Source: Comamonas fluminis (GTDB lineage Bacteria; Pseudomonadota; Gammaproteobacteria; Burkholderiales; Burkholderiaceae_C). Taken from it: a DNA stretch of 64,000 nucleotides. The stretch is taken from assembly GCF_019186805.1 (NCBI RefSeq), contig NZ_CP066783.1:4353501-4417500 (forward strand), written 5' to 3'. The position numbers and the translations under genes are program-made. The notes beneath the pieces were generated by a model. The model was not told the origin of the DNA. It saw only the letters and a program-made list of their open reading frames with translations, and ran no database searches. Every line of letters starts with the position of its first letter. Position 1 is the first letter of the stretch. Of the stretch, positions 1 to 8,455 are shown piece by piece.

Positions 1-83
1 AGCAAATGCTCTTGAGGTTGAAGCTCAGTTCATTGTTCATGGTGTTCTGCTAAAAAATTTGAAGGAAAAGGGCGATGCTTGTC

Positions 84-680
84 TCAGGCCGCAAGCAATG
101 GCTCGGATGAAGCGGTGCAGGTCTGGCGCGACAGGCCGATCAAGGGCAGGGCCCGCTGCACGGCCAGGTGGGCACGTGCGATCAGGGCATCGTCTTGCAG
201 GCGGTAGTCCACAAAATTCTTGTCAGTGGCATAGACGCCCAGCGGCAAAGTGCGCGCCTGAAAGAAGCTGAACAGAGGCCGCAGTTGCTGGTCAATCACC
301 AGGGCGTGGCGCTCGCTGCCGCCGGTGGCGGCCAGCAGCACGGGCTTGTCGATCAAGGCGTCCTGATCGATGAAGTCGAAGAAATGCTTGAACAATCCGG
401 TGTAGGCACCGCGAAAGACCGGCGTAGCCACCACCAGCACATCGGCTTGCTCAGCGGCGGCAAGCGCCTGCTCCACCGCAGCAGGAAGATGACTGCGCCA
501 GACAGCACCCACCAGTTGTGGCGCGATCGCGCCGATTTCGATCAGGCGTTGCTGGCACGGAACTTCGTTTGCGATCAGGTCCAGCAGATGCTCTGCCAAC
601 GCTGCAGATTTGGAGGGGCGTTGCAGTCCGCCGGAAACGGCGACGATGCGCAGTGTTCGTGTTGTTTTTAGCGTGCTCAT
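84..680 (-). CDS. msuE: NADPH-dependent FMN reductase, MsuE type
   Basis: Flavodoxin-fold reductase of about 198 aa that would use NAD(P)H to supply reduced FMN to a two-component monooxygenase, classically for methanesulfonate and other sulfonates. An N-terminal AVSGG-x-RPSKS phosphate/FMN loop, a VFRGAYTGLFKHFFD flavin-binding segment and a TGGSERHAL segment agree closely with MsuE as I remember it. I place the start at the ATG at 680 because AGGGG lies 8-12 bases upstream; a longer TTG start at 701 has no such support. It is divergent from metR, which suits a sulfur-metabolism role. No monooxygenase partner gene is in the window. Confidence 0.85.
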   Translation of the reverse strand: MSTLKTTRTLRIVAVSGGLQRPSKSAALAEHLLDLIANEVPCQQRLIEIGAIAPQLVGAVWRSHLPAAVEQALAAAEQADVLVVATPVFRGAYTGLFKHFFDFIDQDALIDKPVLLAATGGSERHALVIDQQLRPLFSFFQARTLPLGVYATDKNFVDYRLQDDALIARAHLAVQRALPLIGLSRQTCTASSEPLLAA

Positions 681-766
681 GGAATGGCTCCCCTCCGTCA
701 AAGAAACTAGGGCGAATGCTAGAGACGCAAAGCCATGAAGTAAAATGGTTAAATCTCACATATCCA

Positions 767-779
767 TGAGCTGAATTCA
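767..779 (+). promoter_or_regulatory. candidate MetR box
   Basis: The 13 bases TGAGCTGAATTCA match the MetR consensus TGAANNTNNTTCA at most fixed positions and contain the palindrome TGAATTCA. It lies just upstream of the metR start in the short divergent region shared with msuE, so it could serve autoregulation or msuE control. It is a single imperfect match, hence low confidence. Confidence 0.3.
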
Positions 780-782
780 TAC

Positions 783-1673
783 ATGTTGGAGCGCATCCAC
801 CTCGCCATCGTTCAAGAGGTTGAAAAACAGGGCTCTTTGACAGCCGCTGCCGATGTGCTGTGCGTTACCCAGTCGGCGCTCAGCCACAGCATGAGAAAGC
901 TGGAAGGCCAACTGGGCACCGATATCTGGTTGCGCGAGGGCCGCAGCCTGCGCCTGACGCAGGCCGGCCACTATCTGCTGGCCGTGGCCAACCGTGTGCT
1001 GCCCCAGCTGGATCTGGCGGAGACCCGCCTGAAGCAATTTGCGCAGGGCGAGCGTGGTGCGCTGCGCATTGGCATGGAGTGCCACCCTTGCTACCAGTGG
1101 TTGCTGAAGATCGTCTCGCCCTATCTGGCCGCTTGGCCCGATGTGGAAGTGGACGTGAAGCAGAAGTTTCAGTTTGGCGGTATTGGTGCGCTGTTTGGCT
1201 ATGAGATTGACCTGCTGGTCACGCCCGATCCGCTCTACAAACCGGGGCTGGAATTTGTGCCGGTGTTCGACTACGAGCAGGTGCTGGTGGTCTCCAGCCA
1301 GCATGCGCTGGCCCAGGCGGACTATGTGCTGCCCCGGCACCTGAGCGACGAGGTGCTGATTACCTACCCCGTGGCCACCGACCGGCTGGATATCTACAAC
1401 CAGTTCTTGCTGCCCGCAGGCATTGCGCCGCGCCGCCACAAGACCATCGAGACCACGGACATCATGCTCCAGATGGTGGCCAGCGGCCGCGGTGTGGCTG
1501 CGCTGCCGCGCTGGCTGGCGCTGGAATACGCGGCCAAGATGCCCGTGGTGCCGGTGCGCCTGGGCAAAAAAGGCATTGCCAAGAAAATCCACCTGGGTGC
1601 GCGCGTGGCGGATTTGAAGACGGACTATCTGCAGGCCTTTATCGCACTGGCACGCGAGCCGCTGGCTGTTTGA
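783..1673 (+). CDS. metR: LysR-family regulator MetR
   Basis: LysR-type regulator of 296 aa. The N-terminal winged helix-turn-helix (about residues 1-60, with AADVLCVTQSALSHS) is followed by a co-inducer domain. The GMECHPCYQWL segment, the FDYEQVLVV segment and the long conserved C-terminal half match MetR, which senses homocysteine and controls metE/metH and related methionine genes. It is divergent from msuE with about 100 bases between them. No met gene is adjacent, unlike the metR-metE arrangement of enterics. A strong hairpin follows the stop. Confidence 0.9.
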   Translation: MLERIHLAIVQEVEKQGSLTAAADVLCVTQSALSHSMRKLEGQLGTDIWLREGRSLRLTQAGHYLLAVANRVLPQLDLAETRLKQFAQGERGALRIGMECHPCYQWLLKIVSPYLAAWPDVEVDVKQKFQFGGIGALFGYEIDLLVTPDPLYKPGLEFVPVFDYEQVLVVSSQHALAQADYVLPRHLSDEVLITYPVATDRLDIYNQFLLPAGIAPRRHKTIETTDIMLQMVASGRGVAALPRWLALEYAAKMPVVPVRLGKKGIAKKIHLGARVADLKTDYLQAFIALAREPLAV

Positions 1674-1692
1674 TGGCTGTTGAAATACTATG

Positions 1693-1740
1693 AAAAAAGA
1701 GCTTCTAGCGCTTTATGGGTAAGCGCTGGCAGCTCTTTTT
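1693..1740 (+). terminator. hairpin terminator after metR, built from a dispersed repeat
   Basis: AAAAAGAGCT-TC-TAGCGC pairs with GCGCT-GGC-AGCTCTTTTT around a short loop, giving a strong stem flanked by an A-run and a T-run, so it could work in both directions between metR and the convergent lyase gene. The core AGCGCTT/AAGCGCT belongs to the small repeat family also seen near 26724, 28657, 41025 and 61590. Confidence 0.7.
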
Positions 1741-1808
1741 GTGAAAAATTCAGAAGTGCTGCCCAATTCAGGTGAGCGCTTCAGGTGCATGCTTCTGATG
1801 CGTGCCTC

Positions 1809-2669
1809 TTATTTGTACTTCTGCTCTAGCGCATCCCAGAAGTCCTTGTTGACCAGACGCTGGCGCTCCAGGAACGGGGCGACGATGGCGGGGTCTTCGT
1901 CCACCTTGTGCTCGTCGCGCAGCAAGGTCAGGCATTTCTGCATGCCGGCCACAGCGCCTTGCAGCGCGGCGTTGGCGTAGAGCACAAAGCCAAAGCCCAG
2001 CGCACCCAGTTCGTCGGCATTGAAGATAGGAGTTTTGCCGCCGATGACCATGTTCATTAGCTGCGGGGCCTTTAGGCGCTGGGGCAAGGCACGCACTTCT
2101 TCCGCCTTGGTAACAGCTTCAACAAACAGGATGTCGGCACCGGCTTCCTGAAACTGCTGTGCGCGCTCGATGGCAGCTTCAAAACCGTGGACAGCAGCGG
2201 CATCGGTGCGGGCCATGATGAGCGTGCCGCTGTCGCGGCGAGCATCGACGGCGGCCTTGATCTTGCCCAGCATCTCGCTGGTTTCAATCACGGCCTTGCC
2301 GTTGAAGTGGCCGCAGCGCTTGGGCGAGACCTGGTCTTCCAGCTGAATGCAGTCGGCCCCGGCGCGCTCCAGTGTGCGCACGGCGTGGTACGTGTTGACG
2401 GCGTTGCCAAAGCCGGTGTCGGCATCGACCAGCAGCGGCACATCCACAGCATCGCGGATGCGTGCCGTGTGGTCGGCGATATCGGTCAGGCCCATAAAGC
2501 CTTGGTCGGGCATGCCAAACCACATATTGGTGACACCGGCACCGGTCACGTAAATGGCTTCAAAGCCGAGGTCCGCAATCAGCTTGGCGGACATGGCGTT
2601 GAACGCGCCGGGCACTAGAACGCCGCGGCGCGCATCGGCCAGGGCCTTGAGTTTTTGCTTGGAATTCAT
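1809..2669 (-). CDS. 2-methylisocitrate lyase-like protein (ICL/PEP mutase superfamily)
   Basis: TIM-barrel lyase of about 286 aa with the KRCGH catalytic loop (QVSPKRCGHF) and the metal-binding VDADTGFG segment of the isocitrate lyase/PEP mutase superfamily. As last gene of the methylcitrate operon it probably splits 2-methylisocitrate into pyruvate and succinate. Its sequence is not close to enterobacterial PrpB (for example TGAGVTNMWFGMPD instead of the usual SGGGVA region) and leans towards the dimethylmalate lyase/oxaloacetate decarboxylase branch, so the exact substrate is uncertain. I take the ATG at 2669; the open frame runs on to 2726, but that part lies in a dispersed repeat (TTTTGATAGCTGCTTG at 2688-2703). 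Confidence 0.75.
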   Translation of the reverse strand: MNSKQKLKALADARRGVLVPGAFNAMSAKLIADLGFEAIYVTGAGVTNMWFGMPDQGFMGLTDIADHTARIRDAVDVPLLVDADTGFGNAVNTYHAVRTLERAGADCIQLEDQVSPKRCGHFNGKAVIETSEMLGKIKAAVDARRDSGTLIMARTDAAAVHGFEAAIERAQQFQEAGADILFVEAVTKAEEVRALPQRLKAPQLMNMVIGGKTPIFNADELGALGFGFVLYANAALQGAVAGMQKCLTLLRDEHKVDEDPAIVAPFLERQRLVNKDFWDALEQKYK

Positions 2670-2751
2670 TTTCTGTCTCTGTAATGCTTTTGATAGCTGC
2701 TTGTGCTTTTCCAGCATGCGCTGCATGCTTGATTTGGTGTTGATGGGTTGC

Positions 2752-3948
2752 TTATTTGGCGTCCAGCACTTCGCCGGGTACGCGCACCCAGCCTTCCATC
2801 AGAATGCGGGCGCTGCGGCTCATCAAGGCCTTGGTGACCTGCCATTGCCCATCGACCAGTTGTGCCTCGGCACCCACGCGCAGCGTGCCGCTGGGGTGAC
2901 CAAAGCGCACGGCATTGCGCTTACCGCCGCCGGCCGCGAGATTGACCAGCGTGCCGGGCACTGCCGCTGCGGTACCGATCGCCACCGCCGCCGTGCCCAT
3001 CATGGCGTGGTGCAGCTTGCCCATGGACAGGGCGCGCACCACCAGGTCAATGCCCTTGGCATCAATCGCCTTGCCACTGGACGCGGTGTAGCTTTGCGCT
3101 GGCGCGACAAAGGCAATCTTGGGCGTGTGCTGGCGCGTGGCTGCCTCGCTCAGCTCCTTGATCAGGCCCATGCGAATGGCACCGTGGGCGCGGATGGTTT
3201 CAAACTTGGCCAGCGCTTCGGCGTCGTTGTTGATGGCGTCCTGCAGCTCGCAACCGGTGTAGCCCAGGTCCTTGGAGTTCAGAAAGATGGTGGGAATGCC
3301 AGCGTTGATCAGGGTGGTGGCAAAGCTGCCCACACCGGGGACGTCAAGCCTGTCTACCAAATTGCCTGTCGGGAACATGGTGCCACCATCCTCGCCATCG
3401 TCGGCGGGGTCGATGAATTCCAGCGGCACTTCGGCGGCAGGGAAGGTCACGCCGTCCAGCTCAAAATCACCGGTTTCCTGCACCTGGCCATCGGTAATCT
3501 GCACATGGGCCACGATGGTCTTGCCGATATTGGCCTGCCAGATGCGGATGGTGGCCGTGCCGTTGTACGGAATCTTGGCCGCGTCAATCAGGCCCATATG
3601 GATGGCACAGGGGCCGACGGCTGCGCTGAGGTTGCCGCAGTTGCCGCTCCAGTCCACAAAAGCCTTGTCAATGGCAACCTGACCGAACAGATAGTCCACG
3701 TCATGGCCTTCGCGACCGCTCTTGGACAGGATCACACCCTTGCTGGTGGAGGACGAGGCATTGCCCATGCCATCAATCTGCTTGCCGTAGGGGTCGGGGC
3801 TGCCTAGAGTGCGCAGAAAAATCGCGTCGCGCACGGCGCCGGGCTGCTGGGCAGCTGCGGGCAGGTCCTGCAGCTTGAAGAACACGCCTTTGCTGGTGCC
3901 GCCGCGCAGATAGGTGGCTGGAATTTTTATCTGAGACGCATGGTTCAT
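2752..3948 (-). CDS. prpF: PrpF, 2-methylaconitate isomerase partner of AcnD
   Basis: Protein of 398 aa of the PrpF family (diaminopimelate epimerase-like fold, two similar halves). PrpF isomerises 2-methylaconitate made by AcnD so that it can go on to 2-methylisocitrate. The N-terminal PATYLRGGTSKGVFF segment and the later CGNLSAAVGP segment are typical. Its ATG overlaps the acnD stop by four bases (ATGA at 3945-3948), which shows translational coupling in the prpC-gntR-acnD-prpF-lyase operon. The length is normal for the family. Confidence 0.93.
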   Translation of the reverse strand: MNHASQIKIPATYLRGGTSKGVFFKLQDLPAAAQQPGAVRDAIFLRTLGSPDPYGKQIDGMGNASSSTSKGVILSKSGREGHDVDYLFGQVAIDKAFVDWSGNCGNLSAAVGPCAIHMGLIDAAKIPYNGTATIRIWQANIGKTIVAHVQITDGQVQETGDFELDGVTFPAAEVPLEFIDPADDGEDGGTMFPTGNLVDRLDVPGVGSFATTLINAGIPTIFLNSKDLGYTGCELQDAINNDAEALAKFETIRAHGAIRMGLIKELSEAATRQHTPKIAFVAPAQSYTASSGKAIDAKGIDLVVRALSMGKLHHAMMGTAAVAIGTAAAVPGTLVNLAAGGGKRNAVRFGHPSGTLRVGAEAQLVDGQWQVTKALMSRSARILMEGWVRVPGEVLDAK

Positions 3949-6614
3949 TGCGCAGCCTCTATAGATTTCATAGCTTCCTGAACGCGCTGATATTGCGCAG
4001 CAGGTGAATCGGATGCTGCATTCTGGGCCAGGAAATCCTGGGCAAAGCGTTGCAGAACACCACCTGCTTCATAGATGCTGACTTCTTCGGCGGTATCGAG
4101 GCGACAGAGCACGGGTACTTCAGTTCGGGCACCGGTGGTGCGGTAGATATGCAGCGTCAGCTCGGCGCGGGGCTTGCGCTTGCCGATGACATCGAAGGTC
4201 TCGGTGCCATCCAGGCCCAGGGTGTGGCGTGTGGTGCCGGGCAGGAATTCCAGCGGCAGCACGCCCATTCCGATCAGATTGGTGCGGTGAATGCGCTCAA
4301 AGCCTTCGGCTGCAATCGCTTCCACACCCGCCAGGCGCACGCCCTTGGCGGCCCAGTCGCGGCTAGAGCCCTGGCCGTAGTCCGCACCCGCGATGATGAT
4401 CAGCGGCTGCTTGCGCTCCATATAGGTCTCGATGGCTTCCCACATGCGCATGACCTGGCCTTCGGGTTCGACACGGGCCAGAGACCCCTGGCGGACCTGG
4501 CCGCTGCCGTCCACCACCATTTCATTGAAGAGCTTGGGGTTGGCAAAGGTGGCGCGCTGGGCCGTCAGGTGGTCGCCACGGTGGGTAGCGTAGGAGTTGA
4601 AGTCCTCCTCGGGCAAGCCCATTTTGTGCAGGTATTCACCGGCGGCGCTGTCCATCATGATGGCGTTGGAGGGAGAGAGATGGTCGGTGGTGATGTTGTC
4701 CGGCAGGATGGCCAGAGGCCGCATGCCGCGCAGCGTGCGCGCTCCGGCCAAAGCGCCTTCCCAGTAGGGTGGGCGGCGGATATAGGTGGATTGCGGGCGC
4801 CAGTCGTACAGCGCTTTCTCCTGCTGGCCGTTATCGGCGTGGATGGCGAACATGGGCTCGTACACCTTGCGGAACTGCTCGGGTTTGACGGCGGCTTTGG
4901 CCACGGTATCGATTTCCTCATCGCTGGGCCAGATGTCCTTGAGGCGAATCTCGCGGCCCTGGAAAGTACCCAGCACATCGTTTTCAATGTCGAAGCGGAT
5001 GGTGCCCGCAATGGCGTAGGCCACCACCAGCGGGGGCGAAGCCAGGAAGGCCTGCTTGGCATAGGGGTGGATGCGACCGTCGAAGTTGCGGTTACCCGAG
5101 AGCACGGCTGTGGTGTACAGATCGCGGTCAATGATTTCCTGCTGGATGACAGGGTCCAGCGCACCGCTCATGCCGTTGCAGGTGGTGCAGGCAAAGGCAA
5201 CCACGCCAAAGCCCAGAGCTTCGAGGTCATGCAGCAGCCCGGCTTGCTCCAGGTACAAAGGCACGGTCTTGGAGCCGGGCGCCAGCGATGACTTGACCCA
5301 GGGCTTGCGTGTCAGCCCCAGATTGCGGGCATTGCGCGCCAGCAGGCCGGCGGCGATCACATTGCGTGGGTTGCTGGTGTTGGTGCAACTGGTGATGGCT
5401 GCAATGATGACGGCGCCATCGGGCATCTGGCCCGGGGTTTCGGTCCATTCACCGGCAATGCCCTTGGCAGCCAGATCGCTGGTGGCCAGGCGTGCATGCG
5501 GGTTGGAGGGGCCCGCCATATTGCGCACCACGGTGGACAAATCGAACTGCAGCGTGCGCTCGTACTCAGCGTGCTCCAGGCTGTCGGCCCAGAGACCTGC
5601 CTGCCTGGCATAGGTCTCCACCAGTTGCACCTGTGCGGGCTCGCGGCCAGTGAGCTTGAGGTAGGCGATGGTCTGCTCATCGATCGCGAACATGGCCGCC
5701 GTGGCACCGTATTCGGGTGCCATGTTGGAGATGGTGGCGCGGTCGCCAATGGTCAGGCTGCGTGCGCCTTCACCAAAAAACTCCAGATAGCCGCCCACCA
5801 CTTTTTGCTGACGCAGAAACTGGGTCAGGGCCAGCACGATGTCGGTGGCGGTGATGCCGCTCTGGCGCTGGCCCGTCAGCTGCACGCCCACGATCTCGGG
5901 CAGGCGCATCCACGATGCGCGGCCGAGCATCACGTTCTCGGCCTCCAGACCGCCCACGCCCACGGCGATCACGCCCAGCGCATCCACATGCGGCGTGTGG
6001 CTGTCTGTACCCACCAGGGTGTCGGGGAACGCTTCACCATTGATAGCGTGGATCACAGGACTCATGCGCTCCAGGTTGATCTGGTGCATGATGCCGTTGC
6101 CCGGGGGAATCACATCCACATTCTTGAACGAGCGCTTGCACCAGTCGATAAAGTGAAAGCGATCCTCGTTGCGGCGGTCTTCGATGGCACGGTTTTTCTC
6201 GAAAGCCTGCGGGTCATAGCCGCCGCATTCCACGGCCAGCGAATGGTCCACGATCAGCTGCACGGGCACCACGGGGTTCACTGCTGCGGGGTCGCCGCCC
6301 TGGTCAGCAATGGCGTCACGCAGACCGGCCAGATCGACCAGCGCCGTCTGACCCAGGATGTCGTGGCAGACCACGCGCGCCGGGAACCAGGGAAAGTCGC
6401 GCTCGCGCTTGCGCTCAATGATCTGGCTCAGACATTCGGTGAGGATAGCCGGGTCGCAGCGGCGCACCAGGTTTTCGGCATGCACACGGCTGGTATAGGG
6501 CAGCGTGACCCAGGCGCCGGGGCGAATCGCTTCGACAGCGGCTCGGGCGTCAAAGTAGTGCAGAGCGGTGCCGGGCAGGGGCTTGCGGTAGTGATGGGGT
6601 TGGGGTGTGCTCAT
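3945..6614 (-). CDS. acnD: Fe/S-dependent 2-methylcitrate dehydratase AcnD
   Basis: Aconitase-family enzyme of 889 aa that dehydrates 2-methylcitrate to 2-methylaconitate. The three 4Fe-4S ligands are visible: one Cys in TSCTNTSNP (about residue 410) and two in ACTTCNGM (about 476 and 479). The C-terminal swivel domain carries the AGADYGQGSSRDWAAKG motif. Linkage to prpF identifies it as the AcnD form rather than AcnA. The last residues before the stop (YQRVQEAMKSIEAAQ) appear to be encoded by repeat-like DNA that resembles other intergenic repeats of the window, so the C-terminus may be extended relative to homologues. Confidence 0.93.
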   Translation of the reverse strand: MSTPQPHHYRKPLPGTALHYFDARAAVEAIRPGAWVTLPYTSRVHAENLVRRCDPAILTECLSQIIERKRERDFPWFPARVVCHDILGQTALVDLAGLRDAIADQGGDPAAVNPVVPVQLIVDHSLAVECGGYDPQAFEKNRAIEDRRNEDRFHFIDWCKRSFKNVDVIPPGNGIMHQINLERMSPVIHAINGEAFPDTLVGTDSHTPHVDALGVIAVGVGGLEAENVMLGRASWMRLPEIVGVQLTGQRQSGITATDIVLALTQFLRQQKVVGGYLEFFGEGARSLTIGDRATISNMAPEYGATAAMFAIDEQTIAYLKLTGREPAQVQLVETYARQAGLWADSLEHAEYERTLQFDLSTVVRNMAGPSNPHARLATSDLAAKGIAGEWTETPGQMPDGAVIIAAITSCTNTSNPRNVIAAGLLARNARNLGLTRKPWVKSSLAPGSKTVPLYLEQAGLLHDLEALGFGVVAFACTTCNGMSGALDPVIQQEIIDRDLYTTAVLSGNRNFDGRIHPYAKQAFLASPPLVVAYAIAGTIRFDIENDVLGTFQGREIRLKDIWPSDEEIDTVAKAAVKPEQFRKVYEPMFAIHADNGQQEKALYDWRPQSTYIRRPPYWEGALAGARTLRGMRPLAILPDNITTDHLSPSNAIMMDSAAGEYLHKMGLPEEDFNSYATHRGDHLTAQRATFANPKLFNEMVVDGSGQVRQGSLARVEPEGQVMRMWEAIETYMERKQPLIIIAGADYGQGSSRDWAAKGVRLAGVEAIAAEGFERIHRTNLIGMGVLPLEFLPGTTRHTLGLDGTETFDVIGKRKPRAELTLHIYRTTGARTEVPVLCRLDTAEEVSIYEAGGVLQRFAQDFLAQNAASDSPAAQYQRVQEAMKSIEAAQ

Positions 6615-6635
6615 TGTTCTGATTTGTCTCGGGTT

Positions 6636-7085
6636 TCAAAGCGCCATCGCGGTATGCTGGCGCACGGCTTGAGGGGTAGAAAAGCTCAAGGTTGTGTGCG
6701 GTACAGGCCCCAGTGCCAAATGCAACCTTGCGTATGCCACAGAATGCAGGCGCTCTGTCAACTCTGTGCAACGGTTGTGCTGCTGAGCCTTTAACTGTTC
6801 CAGATGCTGGGTCAACAGGTGGCATAGCAGTCGAGCCTCTGCAACCTGCGCAGCGGTGAGCTGGGTGACGGTCATGCCTCGCCTTGGTTGCGCCGTAAGC
6901 AGCCCTTCGTGACACAGCAGCTTCATGGCTTCGCGCACAGGGGTACGACTCACACCAAACTCCTGGGCCAGCGCGCCATCATTGATGTCACTGCCTGGAG
7001 GCATCTGGTGGCTCAAAATGCGTTCACGCAGTTTGTCGGCGATGGCGATGCACAGGGATTGGGCTTGCATGGGCTGGGCGTTCAT
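6636..7085 (-). CDS. short GntR-family regulator inside the methylcitrate operon
   Basis: About 149 aa. The N-terminal winged helix-turn-helix of the FadR-type GntR family is clear (IADKLRERILSHQMPPGSDIN, then FGVSRTPVREAMKLL). FadR-type regulators usually have 210-240 residues with an all-helical FCD ligand domain; here only about 75 residues follow the HTH, so the ligand domain is shortened or decayed. The ATG at 7085 lies six bases after the prpC stop and the gene stops 20 bases before acnD, so it is cotranscribed with them. It may fine-tune the operon or be a relic. An alternative start is the ATG at 7070. Confidence 0.75.
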   Translation of the reverse strand: MNAQPMQAQSLCIAIADKLRERILSHQMPPGSDINDGALAQEFGVSRTPVREAMKLLCHEGLLTAQPRRGMTVTQLTAAQVAEARLLCHLLTQHLEQLKAQQHNRCTELTERLHSVAYARLHLALGPVPHTTLSFSTPQAVRQHTAMAL

Positions 7086-7090
7086 GGGGC

Positions 7091-8272
7091 TTACTGGCGT
7101 TCGTCGATGGGCACAAACTGCAGATCGTCCGGGCCGGTGTAGTTGGCGCTGGGGCGGATGATCTTGTTGTCCTGGCGCTGCTCGATGATGTGCGCCGCCC
7201 AGCCGCTGGTACGGGCGATCACGAACAGGGGTGTGAACATGGCGGTGGGCACACCCATCATGTGGTAGCTCACAGCGCTGAACCAGTCCAGGTTGGGGAA
7301 CATGTTTTTCACTTCCCACATCACCGACTCCAGGCGTGCGGCGATGTCATACATCTTGGTGCTGCCCGCTTCGTCGGCCAGGCTTTTGGCCACGCCCTTG
7401 ATGACCACATTGCGGGGGTCGCTCACGGTGTAGACGGGGTGACCGAAGCCGATTACCACTTCCTTGGCATCGACGCGGCGGCGGATATCGGCCTCGGCCT
7501 CGGCCGGGTTGTCGTAGCGTTTCTGGATTTCGAAGGCCACTTCATTGGCGCCGCCATGCTTGGGGCCGCGCAATGCGCCGATGGCACCGGTGATGGCCGA
7601 ATACATATCGCTGCCGGTGCCAGCCACCACGCGGGCTGTGAAGGTGGAGGCATTGAACTCGTGCTCGGCATACAGGTTCAGCGAGGTGTGCATGGCGCGC
7701 ACCCAGCTCTCGGATGGCTTGGCGCCGTGCAGCAGGTGCAGGAAGTGACCGCCGATGGAGTCGTCATCGGTCTCCACTTCGATACGGCGGCCCGAGTTGC
7801 TGAAGTGGTACCAGTACAGCAGCATGGAACCCAGGCTGGCCATCAGGCGGTCGGCAATGTCACGCGCGCCTGGCAGGTTGTGGTCGTCTTTTTCGGGCAG
7901 GGCGCAGCCCAGGGCCGATACGCCGGTGCGCATCACATCCATGGGGTGGCTGGCGGCGGGCAATTGCTCCAGCGCGGTCTTCACGCTGGTGGGTAGGCCG
8001 CGCAAGGCCTTGAGCTTGCCTTTGTAAGCCTTCAGCTCGGCACGCGTGGGCAGCTTGCCGTGCACCAGCAGGTGGGCAATTTCTTCAAATTCACAGACTT
8101 CGGCAATGTCCAGAATGTCGTAGCCACGGTAGTGCAGATCGTTGCCGGTTTTGCCAACGGTGCACAGCGCGGTGTTGCCGGCCGTCACGCCCGACAGGGC
8201 CACGGATTTCTTGGGCTTGAATGCGCCTGGGGATGTGGAAGGAACAGTAGTGGGTGCGGCAACGGTAGTCAT
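7091..8272 (-). CDS. prpC: 2-methylcitrate synthase
   Basis: Citrate synthase family enzyme of 393 aa that condenses propionyl-CoA with oxaloacetate. Catalytic histidines are visible in GPKHGGANE and GFGHPVYT and the aspartate in FPNLDWFSA. The short length without the N-terminal extension of GltA, and the operon with acnD-prpF, identify PrpC. The start has AGGAG seven bases upstream. It is the first gene of the minus-strand operon and faces the RamB/ScfR-type regulator across a 183-base region with repeated operator-like motifs. Confidence 0.93.
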   Translation of the reverse strand: MTTVAAPTTVPSTSPGAFKPKKSVALSGVTAGNTALCTVGKTGNDLHYRGYDILDIAEVCEFEEIAHLLVHGKLPTRAELKAYKGKLKALRGLPTSVKTALEQLPAASHPMDVMRTGVSALGCALPEKDDHNLPGARDIADRLMASLGSMLLYWYHFSNSGRRIEVETDDDSIGGHFLHLLHGAKPSESWVRAMHTSLNLYAEHEFNASTFTARVVAGTGSDMYSAITGAIGALRGPKHGGANEVAFEIQKRYDNPAEAEADIRRRVDAKEVVIGFGHPVYTVSDPRNVVIKGVAKSLADEAGSTKMYDIAARLESVMWEVKNMFPNLDWFSAVSYHMMGVPTAMFTPLFVIARTSGWAAHIIEQRQDNKIIRPSANYTGPDDLQFVPIDERQ

Positions 8273-8334
8273 GCGTGTCTCCTGAAATGTGGGGAAGGCC
8301 GATCAAGCCATTTTTGTCTTTGGTGATCTGCCAT

Positions 8335-8428
8335 ACTTCGCAATCTACGCATTTGCATTCCCACCGGGTAGGGCTGAATTGGCGAATCATTGCGAAGTAA
8401 AAAAAGCAGATTTGCGAAGTTTGCAAAT
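8335..8428. promoter_or_regulatory. operator cluster between prpC and its regulator
   Basis: Three copies of one motif: ACTTCGCAAT at 8335-8344, its exact inverse ATTGCGAAGT at 8389-8398, and TTTGCGAAGT at 8411-8420 running straight into TTGCAAAT. The last two are in the same orientation, 22 bases apart (two helical turns). Read on the minus strand the 8411-8428 site is TTGCAAACTTCGCAAA, one base away from the AAACTTTGCAAA core that I recall for RamB of Corynebacterium, the same regulator family as the adjacent gene. Sites near 8389-8428 sit directly upstream of the regulator start at 8456, the 8335 site upstream of prpC. Confidence 0.65.
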
Positions 8429-8455
8429 TTGTGAATCACGCTAGGAGCAATCACG

